Of a stretch of DNA of 64,000 bases, positions 1 through 7,597 are shown piece after piece. The DNA comes from Nitrospirales bacterium. Its GTDB lineage: Bacteria > Nitrospirota > Nitrospiria > Nitrospirales > UBA8639. The notes under the pieces were generated by a model. It saw only the letters and a program-made list of their open reading frames with translations. It was not told the origin of the DNA and did no database searches. The translations under genes were made by a program, and so were the position numbers. How positions within the stretch are numbered: position 1 is the first letter of the stretch; each line of letters opens with the position of its first letter. The stretch is from assembly GCA_021604145.1 (NCBI GenBank), contig BQIX01000001.1, positions 296,343 through 360,342 of the forward strand, in the 5' to 3' direction.

Positions 1-273
1 GCAGCAGCGATCCGCCGTCAGGCCCCAGTATTAGTTGAGAATCTCTTGAGTGTCATTAAGCGGAAGGAGCCTCACGTCCATTACGACGGGTACACGTCGT
101 GTCCAATTGTCACTGACTATGGAAAGCTCATCTTAGCCGAGTTTGCTTACGACAAGAATCCCTGCGAGACTTTTCCGTTCGATCAGTCAAAAGAGCGGCT
201 GAGCATGTACCTGCTCAAGAAACATGTGCTACCGCCGTTATATTGGCATGGCATGCTCAAGGGCCGTGTCTGA
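1..273 (+). CDS. sqr: Sulfide:quinone oxidoreductase, C-terminal end (partial)
   Basis: The reading frame is open from base 1, so the gene begins outside the window; the ORF-track start at 46 is only an internal TTG. The visible 90 residues resemble the C-terminal tail of flavoprotein sulfide:quinone oxidoreductases, including [15 protein letters not shown] and a final segment containing [17 protein letters not shown] and [10 protein letters not shown]. In this family the tail helps bind the enzyme at the membrane surface, where sulfide is oxidised and quinone reduced. The FAD and active-site cysteine regions cannot be seen. The following TauE/SafE gene starts 35 bases later, a common pairing in sulfide-detoxification loci, which supports the call. 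Confidence 0.8.
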   Translation, partial: AAAIRRQAPVLVENLLSVIKRKEPHVHYDGYTSCPIVTDYGKLILAEFAYDKNPCETFPFDQSKERLSMYLLKKHVLPPLYWHGMLKGRV

Positions 274-307
274 GTTTACACACCGAGATGAAAAATCGAG
301 GTGACTG

Positions 308-1057
308 TTGTTTCTGGCTTTCACAGGAGCCCTAGCTATTGGTCTGAGCCTTGGACTGATGGGGTCGGGTGGGTCGATTTTGACTGTCCCCATCCTGGTC
401 TATCTCGTAGGCCAAGATGAGAAGATTGCGATAGCCGGCTCTCTTTTTATCGTTGGCTGTATCGCCGCGGTTGGTGGGCTCCAGAGCGCCGTTCAGAAGA
501 ATGTCCACTGGCACAGTGTCCTCTGGTTTGGGCTACCCGGAATGGTTGGTGCGTGGCTGGGAGCACAGCTATCCATCTTTGTCTCGGGTAGAGTGCAGCT
601 CTTATTGTTCGTGTTTGTGATGCTAGCGGCGGGTGTGTTCATGCTGAGGCCCACTCAGTTCAAGCCTGACACACATCAGCGTACCGTCTGGAAAGTTGCG
701 CTGGACGGTCTCCTTGTGGGCATGTTGACGGGGCTTGTTGGTGTTGGTGGCGGATTTCTGATTGTGCCGGCCCTGGTCCTTCTTGGTGGGTTGCCCATGC
801 ACCTTGCAATTGGCAGCAGCTTGATCATCATCGCGCTCAAGTCATTCAGCGGGTTTGCCAAATATCTCGAGGTGCTGAGTCATCACGAGCAAACGCTGGA
901 CTGGACGATCTTAGGAACGTTCGTCGGCCTCGGCATAGTCGGCACGGTGTTCGGTGGTGTGATCGCCAGCCGCTTGCCCCAGAATTTCTTACAGAAAATG
1001 TTTGCGGGGCTCCTGTTTCTCATGAGCGCAGCGATGCTCGGGGCCATGGTGCTGTAG
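308..1057 (+). CDS. TauE/SafE-family membrane permease
   Basis: This 249-residue protein is almost entirely hydrophobic and shows the internal duplication of the TauE/SafE (DUF81) family. The first half has GLMGSGGSILTVPILVYL near residues 15-35 and the second has VGVGGGFLIVPALVLLGG near 145-160; about eight membrane helices are expected. Family members export sulfite, sulfonates or related anions across the inner membrane. A TTG start at 308 follows a GAGGTG ribosome-binding site and an in-frame TGA at 302, so a longer product is unlikely. Position just after the SQR gene suggests removal of a sulfur oxidation product. The substrate is inferred. Confidence 0.85.
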   Translation: MFLAFTGALAIGLSLGLMGSGGSILTVPILVYLVGQDEKIAIAGSLFIVGCIAAVGGLQSAVQKNVHWHSVLWFGLPGMVGAWLGAQLSIFVSGRVQLLLFVFVMLAAGVFMLRPTQFKPDTHQRTVWKVALDGLLVGMLTGLVGVGGGFLIVPALVLLGGLPMHLAIGSSLIIIALKSFSGFAKYLEVLSHHEQTLDWTILGTFVGLGIVGTVFGGVIASRLPQNFLQKMFAGLLFLMSAAMLGAMVL

Positions 1058-1403
1058 ATGAATCTAAACGACAAGAGTCTTAGTCTGTATATGAGCGTGT
1101 TATTCTGTTGATCAAGACATAACATGTGTGTGTGGGAGCGTACGTGGAAAACGCTATACTGTACAGTCGACGGCAATTTGGATTGACTGTTCTCAGACCA
1201 TTGGAGAATTGATGGTTTTCGAAGTTTAATCGGAAAGGATGGAGGTAAAGATGAGAACGATTCTTCAACCCCGTAATCATATGTTTTGGGTGTTGAGTGA
1301 AAACGGAGATTGAGCTAAGGAATTGTCAAAAACAGAATGGGCGTGTCCCTCCTTGATGGGCGCAGAGGCTTCCAGCAATGTGTTCGGCCTGTGATTCGAA
1401 TTG
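1058..1403. other. Intergenic region between convergent genes
   Basis: The TauE/SafE gene and the CBS gene converge here. Short minus-strand ORFs in the track have atypical composition and no recognisable domain. I see no strong hairpin followed by a T-run and no RNA gene. Confidence 0.4.
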
Positions 1404-1835
1404 TTAGCATTTCCATTCCAATCCTAATCCAAGTTTGACCCAAGCCTGGAGCAGGTCATGTCTTGTAATACATCCAATCGTCACACCGCCCTTTTCAACC
1501 GGAAGGTTCAAGAATCGACTTTTCTCCATAATTTTCACGGCTTCACCGATGGTCGTGTAGGCTGTCACGGGTACACGGTCTTTGACCATCAGATCTGCAG
1601 CGGTAACCCGATTGAGGTCCTTCCCGTCTGCGAGGGCTTGCAGTATATTAAATTCACTGATAAACCCAACAAATTTTCCCTTCTGATCCACGACTGGCGC
1701 TCCAGGCGCGTGGTTCGAGAGTAATAACACGGCGATGGCCAAACCGTTTTGCTCATGTTGAAAACGCAGCCTATTGCTTCCGACGATTCCTTCTATGGTT
1801 GAGTTTTCAGCTGCAGAAATTTTTTCTGAATCCAT
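1404..1835 (-). CDS. Tandem CBS-domain protein
   Basis: This 143-residue soluble protein consists of two CBS motifs. The first contains GAPVVDQKGKFVGFISEFN around residues 45-65 and the second ends with GGVTIGCITRHDLLQA around 116-131. CBS pairs bind adenine nucleotides or related ligands and report cell energy state; no effector domain is attached. It is a clear paralogue of the CBS protein at 8695-9108, sharing the GAPVVD, FVGFISEF and TRHDLL blocks. It follows the RR/cytochrome cluster on the minus strand but is separated from the preceding gene by a 14-bp hairpin, so it may be transcribed separately. The partner protein is unknown. Confidence 0.85.
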   Translation of the reverse strand: MDSEKISAAENSTIEGIVGSNRLRFQHEQNGLAIAVLLLSNHAPGAPVVDQKGKFVGFISEFNILQALADGKDLNRVTAADLMVKDRVPVTAYTTIGEAVKIMEKSRFLNLPVEKGGVTIGCITRHDLLQAWVKLGLGLEWKC

Positions 1836-2020
1836 CGGACACTCCTTATGTATTGTTCGTTCTGTTTACGTCACCTACTAAATGCCATGGCATGACTGTG
1901 AATTTTCCAGACGTCGAAATATACCATGAAATTTTCACACATGCTTCCCCTTCCTCGGCTAACTACGGAAGACAGAACAGCCAGTCACAGGTGAGCCGAA
2001 TCGTTTTTTTTAATGTTAGT

Positions 2021-2061
2021 CGTCTCCATTCTTTACATCAACCATGAAAAGAATGGAGACG
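2021..2061. repeat. Perfect 14-bp inverted repeat (hairpin)
   Basis: CGTCTCCATTCTTT at 2021-2034 is exactly complementary to AAAGAATGGAGACG at 2048-2061, with a 13-nt loop. It lies 14 bases after the stop codon of the minus-strand exported-protein gene, so it probably ends or stabilises that transcript. Neither side has a good U-tract, so a standard intrinsic terminator is not certain. Confidence 0.7.
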
Positions 2062-2075
2062 AAGAGCCCTTCAGA

Positions 2076-2687
2076 TTATTTTAAGTCTTGTATGCCCACT
2101 TGGCTCATGGCATACGTGAGCGTCCCAGTCACTGGCGAGCCGGTGTCGTTCTTTCCATGAGCTGCCACGAGCATGGCCGCGACCGTTCCTGCATGGGTGT
2201 GAGTCTGTCTGATGCCAGCGCCGGCGACCGATTCATTGGCTTGTTCAATGGCCTGCAGGGTATGCTTTAAGGCAAAGTCAATAGCTTGCTGAACTTTTCT
2301 AGGAGCTTGATTATCTTGCAAGACAATTTCAGCCTGCTCTAAATAAGGAATTAGACCAGTGCCGTCTCCAGGATTTCCCACCTTTTCTTGGAAAGGGTCT
2401 CGAAATCCCTCGAAATACGCCGGACTTTTTGAGCCCCCTAAAATGTTCACTGCGCGTTGCATATGCGTCCGAACCCAGGCACTGCCTTTTCGATGAGGTC
2501 CCAGTGCCTCCTCTGCTTCGGTGAGAGCAAGCTCCATTTGAGTATGCGCCTTTTCGATTAACGGCTTCACCTTGGCTTTCCAGTCGTCCGTTGCCAAAGA
2601 TGGCCCTGCCAGACTCAATGTGAATGCGACGACCATCATACCGATGCCCCATTTTGAACCCGTCCGTTCTTTGCCTGCGTGAGCCAT
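2076..2687 (-). CDS. Exported helical protein of unknown function
   Basis: I do not recognise the family. The ATG at 2687 is preceded by AAGGAG and gives 203 residues; the longer ORF-track start adds an implausible tail before the signal peptide. The N-terminus has a basic stretch and a hydrophobic core ending ...LSLAGPSLATDD, typical of Sec export. The mature part is rich in Ala, Glu, Gln and His and looks wholly helical (for example KAHTQMELALTEAEEAL and QAIDFALKHTLQAIEQAN), perhaps a four-helix-bundle metal or ligand binder. No CXXCH is present. It lies downstream of a cytochrome c and a receiver gene on the same strand. Confidence 0.7.
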   Translation of the reverse strand: MAHAGKERTGSKWGIGMMVVAFTLSLAGPSLATDDWKAKVKPLIEKAHTQMELALTEAEEALGPHRKGSAWVRTHMQRAVNILGGSKSPAYFEGFRDPFQEKVGNPGDGTGLIPYLEQAEIVLQDNQAPRKVQQAIDFALKHTLQAIEQANESVAGAGIRQTHTHAGTVAAMLVAAHGKNDTGSPVTGTLTYAMSQVGIQDLK

Positions 2688-2727
2688 GTCACTCTCCTTG
2701 TTGTGGTAAATGAATACTGTTAATGAA

Positions 2728-2745
2728 TGTTCAAACATTTGAACA
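2728..2745. promoter_or_regulatory. Dyad operator candidate TGTTCAA-N4-TTGAACA
   Basis: TGTTCAAACATTTGAACA is a perfect 7-bp dyad with a 4-bp spacer, 41 bases upstream of the ATG at 2687. Symmetry and position fit a dimeric repressor or activator site. No cognate regulator is identifiable here. Confidence 0.5.
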
Positions 2746-2771
2746 GTGAACACGTTATTTTCGTCATTCTC

Positions 2772-3251
2772 TTATTGAGCAAGGTGCCTCAGATAATGAA
2801 TGAGCTGCCAGATTTGCTTATCCGGCATCCCCGGAAAGGCCATCATGCCTGTACCGGGTGAGCCATTCTTGATAATCCAGAACATCTGTCCATCAGAAAT
2901 ATCCTTCATGGTCTTTCCGCAAGTAAAGTTCCGAGGGTGTGGATTCAACGCCGCGCCCATGGGCCCTTGACCATCACCTTTTTCACCATGACATTGTTTG
3001 CAGGCCAACGGTTTCGCTGTTTCCTGATATAAGGTTTCCCCAGCTTTAATGGTCTCCGCTGAAGCAGGGATGGGGGTTGTCATCGTGAGAAATGTTTCTG
3101 GAGCCCGTTTGGTATTTCGTGGTTGTGGGCAGACCCCCTGATCCATGGCCAAGCTCACAGTGGACCAGCTGAACAAAAGCAACGTACATATCAATACGAA
3201 GAGCATGTTCTGTCTGTGTCGCTTTGCGAGACTGTGTGATCGGCCCATCAT
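2772..3251 (-). CDS. Monoheme c-type cytochrome
   Basis: The chosen ATG at 3251 follows AAAGGA and gives 159 residues. The next codon is also ATG, and the track start 15 codons upstream would place a long polar tail before the signal sequence. A signal peptide (core LFVLICTLLLFSW) is followed by one heme motif CKQCHGEKGDGQG near residue 84. The tail contains SPGTGMMAFPGM, which could supply the distal Met ligand. This is the cytochrome-c class I fold of small periplasmic electron carriers. The local IIKNGSPGTGM pattern recurs in the cytochromes at 9775 and 17736, so these are related paralogues. The donor and acceptor are unknown. Confidence 0.88.
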   Translation of the reverse strand: MMGRSHSLAKRHRQNMLFVLICTLLLFSWSTVSLAMDQGVCPQPRNTKRAPETFLTMTTPIPASAETIKAGETLYQETAKPLACKQCHGEKGDGQGPMGAALNPHPRNFTCGKTMKDISDGQMFWIIKNGSPGTGMMAFPGMPDKQIWQLIHYLRHLAQ

Positions 3252-3334
3252 GAATCCTTTGTTAGTTGAGATGATGCTTTTCACCAACTCATGCAATGAA
3301 TAAAAACTCCCACTATGAGTAGTGATGAAATGTC

Positions 3335-3781
3335 TTACAAGCGACTGTTCTCTCGTTGTTCTAATCCCTTTGCAACTGCGGTTAGCAGTTTTTCCTTTTC
3401 TACAGGTTTGGCAAGATAATCCACTATTCCTTGTTTCATTAAATTCGTCGCAGTCTCTATGTCCGGATGCCCGGTGAGTACAACTATAGGTTTACGAGGA
3501 AATTCTTTTTGGAAAAACTGAATGGCATCCAGTCCGTTAAGCTTAGGCATGCGAATGTCGGTGATAATGAGATCAAGAACCAACGGGTTTTCGCCACTCT
3601 TGACTTGTTGAATAGCTTTTTCACCATCTTCTGCTTCGATCACCGTATATCCGGATTTTTCTAGGATCATACGCACGACCGTCCGCACATCTGGTTCATC
3701 ATCAACGATGAGCACGAGACCTTCAGACACTTTCCCACTAAACATTCCCGCAGATTTTGGTGGTGCAGAAACTTCTAACAT
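3335..3781 (-). CDS. Stand-alone response-regulator receiver protein
   Basis: This 148-residue protein is a CheY-like receiver without an output domain. The acidic pocket is VDDEPD (about 26-31), the phospho-acceptor is Asp75 in ITDIRMP, the switch Thr103 is in VVLTGHP, and the conserved lysine is Lys125 in LAKPVEK. It probably relays phosphate or binds a partner protein. An exact sigma-54-type -24/-12 match lies about 55 bases upstream, and the cytochrome c gene follows on the same strand after 83 bases, so the two may share a transcript. No histidine kinase is present in the window. Confidence 0.88.
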   Translation of the reverse strand: MLEVSAPPKSAGMFSGKVSEGLVLIVDDEPDVRTVVRMILEKSGYTVIEAEDGEKAIQQVKSGENPLVLDLIITDIRMPKLNGLDAIQFFQKEFPRKPIVVLTGHPDIETATNLMKQGIVDYLAKPVEKEKLLTAVAKGLEQRENSRL

Positions 3782-3834
3782 ATTGTCCCCCTGTGAAAAT
3801 TAAATGGTGGTAAACATATCATGTCTGGCAATTA

Positions 3835-3850
3835 CGCAATCACTATGCCA
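3835..3850 (-). promoter_or_regulatory. Sigma-54 (-24/-12) promoter for the receiver gene
   Basis: On the minus strand the sequence reads TGGCATAGTGATTGCG. It has the invariant GG and GC with the 10-nt spacing required by RpoN and lies about 55 bases before the ATG at 3781. An inverted repeat at 3910-3926 lies at a usual enhancer distance. Confidence 0.65.
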
Positions 3851-3909
3851 CTACGTTTAAGAGATCATGGGGATGATGTTTTCATAGATATCAACATTGT
3901 AGACAGCCA

Positions 3910-3926
3910 TGCTCATAACAAGAGCA
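3910..3926. promoter_or_regulatory. Possible enhancer site TGCTC-N7-GAGCA
   Basis: A 5-bp dyad with a 7-bp spacer lies about 60 bases upstream of the proposed sigma-54 promoter. It could bind an enhancer-binding protein. Short dyads occur by chance, so support is weak. The rest of 3782-4110 holds no convincing gene; the 95-aa minus ORF there overlaps the next gene and has no domain. Confidence 0.35.
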
Positions 3927-4110
3927 AGAAACGATGTTAAACTGTTAGCTTGGAATGTAAAGTGTTTACTTAACAGATATTCTCCCTCCTGGTGCTTGGC
4001 CGCCCCTTGCCTCTTTCTTTCACCCTGCCGCCCGGCACTAGGGGTTCTCAGTAGGGCTAAAAGCCATCCTATCAAAAACGTGTGAATCTCCCTTCTTGCG
4101 TATCGACCCG

Positions 4111-4656
4111 TTAGCGTTGATAGGTTCGATGACATACCACACATGCACGCAATGTTCGCTCCAAGTGCGGGAGAATTTCTTTCAGATCGTGTGAAGGCAT
4201 GGCTTGTGCTAGTTCTTCAGCTGCTTCATGATGAGCCATCGCCAGGTCATGGTACGCCAGAGGAAAATTTTCAGGCTGTTGCCGACGCATGGCTTCACGA
4301 TGTTTGGCGAAGCCTAGTTGGTTCCTTGTGATATCTTCTGCCTTGGAGAAATTACTCTGTGCCAACGCGCTCACAATTTCATGGATGGATTCTAAATGTT
4401 CAAGCATGACGGCCCGATGTGCCTTTTCAGCTGACGGGCTAAGATTGAATGCTGATCGATTATTTTGCAGGGATTCCCCAACGCTGGCATGTCCGTTACT
4501 CATGTGGGTGCCATCATGTGTTCCTGGTTGATGGGAACAACCAAGCATGACTATGCACCAGACGAGGAACGAACCTGACAGTCTCGTGAAGACTGTATAC
4601 TTATTTGTTTTTCGTTTGAGAAGTGAGGACATCATATGGTTGTTCAAGATCTTCAT
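4111..4656 (-). CDS. Cytochrome c'-like lipoprotein
   Basis: This 181-residue protein starts with a signal sequence ending in a lipobox-like VMLGC (Cys40), so it is probably anchored to a membrane. The mature region is helical, His- and Glu-rich, and ends with a single CVVCH at residues 172-176, five residues before the stop. A C-terminal CXXCH on a four-helix bundle is the layout of cytochrome c'. These proteins bind NO, CO or O2, or carry electrons. The window also encodes an NO reductase, which makes an NO-related role attractive but unproven. It follows the DsrE-like gene on the same strand. Confidence 0.75.
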   Translation of the reverse strand: MKILNNHMMSSLLKRKTNKYTVFTRLSGSFLVWCIVMLGCSHQPGTHDGTHMSNGHASVGESLQNNRSAFNLSPSAEKAHRAVMLEHLESIHEIVSALAQSNFSKAEDITRNQLGFAKHREAMRRQQPENFPLAYHDLAMAHHEAAEELAQAMPSHDLKEILPHLERTLRACVVCHRTYQR

Positions 4657-4782
4657 TATTCATTCCAATCAGGTACAGATACATAAAGAAACCAGTGATG
4701 ACTTCTGTCCTCATCTGTCTCATACAATAGTTTTCGACAGATACTCGACAATGCCTAGAAGATGAAAGTTGAGTTTTAGAAA

Positions 4783-5247
4783 TTAATAATCGATAACCGT
4801 GGTTCCTCCCGCAAAAATTTTTGACATCTTTTCGGGATGGGAAAACTCTGCTCCAGGAAGAAGGTCGGACTCCTTCACACCCATCTTTTGTAAACAAGGG
4901 CGGCACACAATCACTCGACCGGCCGTGTCGATAAATTCTCGAACTTTAGCATTGGCTTCTTGCAAGTCAGCAGGTGGATTCTCCACACCAACCTTGACTC
5001 CCTTGACATCTAAGAAGACCAGGACGTTTTGGGTGTTTTTGCGAAGCTGCGAGGCTAACGACATCGCCATGCCTGCGGCGTCCGGATCTACTCTTGAGGG
5101 ATGAACGACGGTCATTTTCTCCTTCTTCATTTTCATGTGCTTCATATATTTCATTTCGCCTTCATCTGCCAAGGCCGACGAAAAACCCCCAGAGTAGTTA
5201 CCCAGAATGATGATCAGTAGAATAAAGTAATTTAGTTTACGCATCAT
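4783..5247 (-). CDS. Exported DsrE-like protein
   Basis: The ATG at 5247 has AAGGGAGA upstream and yields 154 residues; 23 extra residues in the track precede the signal peptide and are doubtful. A hydrophobic signal (YFILLIIILGNY) is followed by a lysine/methionine-rich linker and a DsrE/DsrF-like alpha/beta domain with VLVFLDVKGVKVG and a VCRPCLQKMGV segment. The cysteine pair in that loop matches periplasmic members of the family, which are associated with sulfur transfer or peroxiredoxin-like activity. A sulfur link fits the SQR and TauE genes nearby, but is not shown by the sequence. Confidence 0.78.
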   Translation of the reverse strand: MMRKLNYFILLIIILGNYSGGFSSALADEGEMKYMKHMKMKKEKMTVVHPSRVDPDAAGMAMSLASQLRKNTQNVLVFLDVKGVKVGVENPPADLQEANAKVREFIDTAGRVIVCRPCLQKMGVKESDLLPGAEFSHPEKMSKIFAGGTTVIDY

Positions 5248-5320
5248 GTCAGAATCTCCCTTTTGAAATCGTGTCACTGTCAATGGCTCTGAGTTGAACA
5301 CCAAGACTATGGACAATGTA

Positions 5321-5518
5321 TTAGGCCACTGTTAATTGACTGATTGGGCTCGGAGGCTCAGCACGTTGGCTTTTGACTCGATTCTGGAGAATTTTTGAAT
5401 TGATACTTTCCCCACAATTCACACAACGCCAAGTGCTTATCCATACCCCCGCGTCGTCTCCGCGCATATCCAAACAGACGTCAACAACCATCAACCCACC
5501 ACACCGCTCACAACACAT
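5321..5518 (-). CDS. Small double-CXXC zinc-ribbon protein
   Basis: This 65-residue protein has CCERCGG at the N-terminus and CVNCGES about 30 residues later, forming a zinc ribbon. The ATG at 5518 is preferred because GGAG lies 7 bases upstream; the TTG used by the ORF track is too close to that site. The C-terminal third is polar and looks disordered. Such proteins often bind nucleic acid or a protein partner, but I cannot name a function. A TGGC-N7-TTGAT sequence, a weakened sigma-54-like element, lies about 100 bases upstream. Confidence 0.68.
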   Translation of the reverse strand: MCCERCGGLMVVDVCLDMRGDDAGVWISTWRCVNCGESINSKILQNRVKSQRAEPPSPISQLTVA

Positions 5519-5615
5519 CTTCAAACTCCTTTCTTCGCATGCATGAGAGAACCCCTAAGCCGACAAATTGATTTTGAAGGTTCAAAAAGTTATACCGCCT
5601 ACTCGTAGGCTGAAT

Positions 5616-5631
5616 ATCAAATTGTATGCCA
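5616..5631 (-). promoter_or_regulatory. Weak sigma-54-like element (TTGAT variant)
   Basis: The minus strand reads TGGCATACAATTTGAT. The -24 box is good but the -12 GC is GA. It lies 98 bases before the zinc-ribbon ATG. Two further TGGCA-N6-TTGAT sequences occur ahead of genes on the plus strand. Confidence 0.3.
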
Positions 5632-5834
5632 TACCAAAAACAACGGAGTTTCAACTGCAAAAAGATGTAATTTCAATCCAACTCCATAAGGAATTCATAT
5701 AGAAAGGAACCCATCATCTTGCTTTCTTGGAATTATGCAGCTTTACATGAATCGATTCGCCGTGCTCACCATCGAACAATTTTTATCACCTGAACAGGAT
5801 CTGCTGACGTTTGCCACAGTTTTCGACTGGCGTG

Positions 5835-5854
5835 TGATGCAAAATTCCGCATCA
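5835..5854. promoter_or_regulatory. Candidate enhancer dyad TGATGC-N8-GCATCA
   Basis: A perfect 6-bp dyad lies about 105 bases upstream of the exact -24/-12 promoter at 5959, a normal enhancer distance for sigma-54 activators. It is the clearest symmetrical element in the 5519-6090 intergenic region, which otherwise holds no convincing gene. Confidence 0.45.
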
Positions 5855-5958
5855 TTATCGTTTGAGGTGCAGACTTGATCGTGAATATCGTTAAAAATAG
5901 CAAATTACAGTCAGGTTCAAAGACGAACATATGTCGGAGGAAAGACCAATTCGTTGTC

Positions 5959-5974
5959 TGGCGCCACTCTTGCT
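5959..5974 (+). promoter_or_regulatory. Sigma-54 (-24/-12) promoter for sodC
   Basis: TGGCGCCACTCTTGCT matches the RpoN consensus at TGGC and TTGCT with exact spacing. The SOD gene starts 117 bases downstream. A 23-bp block including this site matches the promoter block at 45453-45475 at about 20 positions. Confidence 0.65.
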
Positions 5975-5998
5975 TTTCTACACAAGAAATGGAAGTAA

Positions 5999-6015
5999 GT
6001 GGAAACCGTTTCCAC
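5999..6015. promoter_or_regulatory. 17-bp palindrome GTGGAAACCGTTTCCAC
   Basis: Eight-base arms flank a single central C. The palindrome lies about 25 bases past the proposed -12 box, near or just downstream of the transcription start, and 76 bases before the SOD start codon. It could be a repressor operator (LacI-type sites have a similar look) or a 5'-UTR hairpin. Confidence 0.5.
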
Positions 6016-6090
6016 GAAAAATGTAGACAAATCATTCCCTGATTATAAGAATGAGGGGAAAAACGTACTCATAGCTAAAAGGAGGTTGCG

Positions 6091-6684
6091 ATGGCACAAT
6101 TGCTGTCAATCAAGGGAATGCTGTTCTTCTCAGTCATTCTAGGCACAGGAGTCAGTTTGGGATGTGCTCATCACGGGCATGGCCCGTATTCAAAAGTCGC
6201 CAAAGCCACGATTAAGGGTTGTACTGATTCAAACATTACTGGAACTGCCACCCTAAAAGAACGCGAGTCGTCAGAGGGGTTGAAGCTTGTCGATATTCGG
6301 ATGGAAGTGAAGGGGCTCAAGGACGGAAAACATGCTGTCCATATTCATGAAGTTGCCAACTGCGTGCCATGCGGTGAGGCCAAAGGGCATCACGATCCTG
6401 GACCAAACTCCAATTCTGACCCTGATGCTCCTTTATTTAATCATCCCTATCATATGGGAGACTTAGTCAACATCGAAGTGAAGGACGGAGTGGGTAAAGT
6501 CCACATGGCTACCAGTCGCGTGACACTCTCAAGTGGTCGGTTGAGTGTGTTTGATGAAAATGGCAGTGCCTTCATTATTCATACAAACCCGGATTTGTAC
6601 TGTGATCAAGAGGATGAACTGAACAAAGGATGTGCCGGTGGGCCACGAGATGCGTGTGGAATCATCGAGTCGATAGAAAGTTAA
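6091..6684 (+). CDS. sodC: Cu/Zn superoxide dismutase lipoprotein
   Basis: This 197-residue protein dismutates superoxide to peroxide and oxygen in the periplasm. A signal sequence ends with VSLGC (Cys25), so the mature enzyme is probably a lipoprotein. Copper and zinc ligands are visible as HAVHIHE (His84, His86), a His-rich loop (GHHDPG), NHPYHMGDL and IIHTNPD (His164), and the C-terminal CAGGPRDACG carries the conserved Arg and Cys. The ATG follows a strong AAGGAGG. A sigma-54-type promoter and a 17-bp palindrome lie upstream, pointing to controlled expression. The gene appears monocistronic. Confidence 0.92.
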   Translation: MAQLLSIKGMLFFSVILGTGVSLGCAHHGHGPYSKVAKATIKGCTDSNITGTATLKERESSEGLKLVDIRMEVKGLKDGKHAVHIHEVANCVPCGEAKGHHDPGPNSNSDPDAPLFNHPYHMGDLVNIEVKDGVGKVHMATSRVTLSSGRLSVFDENGSAFIIHTNPDLYCDQEDELNKGCAGGPRDACGIIESIES

Positions 6685-7039
6685 GAGAGTTTCTGGCTGA
6701 CAATTTTGCCAAACGAAATTTTCCGTTCGATTTGTAATGTCAGTGTATCAAAGGGGGCTTCAGAAGCTTATCTTCTTCTCATCTCTCTTTGAGGGTGTGG
6801 AGAGGAATTCAAAAATGGGAAAGAACGAACGATTCAGGTCACAATAAAAGTTATGCGTCAGTGCTCGATAAGGTGTGGCATCTTCAGTATATATACTTGG
6901 CAAGTGAAGACCCTCACAATGAATGAGACGGAGTTCTGCTCTTTGAACCTCAATTAAAAATGAGGTATTGCGACAGCCACTAAGGAGGCGTGCCGAGTGT
7001 AGAGACAAAACATGCACAAAGAACTAAAAAAACATAAGA
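6685..7039. other. Intergenic region without a recognisable gene
   Basis: An 85-aa minus ORF occupies part of this stretch but has no domain, no signal and no good start context. I see no clear promoter or terminator. Confidence 0.35.
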
Positions 7040-7597
7040 GTGGGGCTTGCGCTTGTTTTGATGGGACGTGAGTATCGGTATTTCATTCGGAGTCAATGAA
7101 AATGCCTATAGGAGTTTTATTGCCGAAGGGGTGACCGCCAACCCCACCGTCCATGACGAAAACAGCCAGGACAAGATTTGGCGTTATGCTCAACGAGTTC
7201 ATTTTCATGCGACGGGTATTTCGGCATTCTCGCTAGGCTTGGTTATCCTTGTTATGTTTTCTGATCTGACATCGAGGTTAAAAAAACGCATCAGTGTTTC
7301 TCGGGTTCAGCAGCTTGTATCCGCTTTCATAGTTCACCATGTTTTTGTTAGCACCATCAATTGGTCGTGGACCATGAACATGTGGTCACAGAGATCTTTG
7401 CGTATGCCGGTGTAGGAGGCTTGTTGCTTGGCGGAGTTCTTCTCTGTGCGAATCTTTTTTGGGCTGTTTTGAGAAGAAACGACGACCTGACTACCGGCTT
7501 GAGGCGACACGAAACACCCCCAGCCCTGTGGGAGTCTCATTCATTCGCTGATTTTAAACCCAACATGTGTTCGAGCGAACCGTGTTGTAAGAGATAG
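7040..7597 (+). pseudogene. Frameshifted multi-helix membrane protein gene
   Basis: One membrane protein can be rebuilt only by moving through all three frames. Frame one gives GLALVLMGREYRYFIRSQ then stop; the next gives TANPTVHDENSQDKIWRYAQ and VHFHATGISAFSLGLVILV; then SVFLGFSSLYPLS-stop-FTMFLLAPSIGRG; finally HEHVVTEIFAYAGVGGLLLGGVL. At least three frameshifts and one stop, possibly TGG to TAG, separate the pieces. The parts together form a plausible protein of about 170 residues with several helices and a conserved-looking VHFHATG motif. I do not know its function. Decay seems likely, since the lesions are too many for simple sequencing error. Confidence 0.72.

Noticed and set aside
3857-4144. 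95-aa minus-strand ORF beside the cytochrome c'-like gene
   Set aside because: It overlaps the end of a well-supported gene, has no domain, and its composition looks like intergenic DNA.
5595-5612. GCCTA-CTCG-TAGGC hairpin as a terminator
   Set aside because: Five base pairs with no T-run and no gene ending just upstream.
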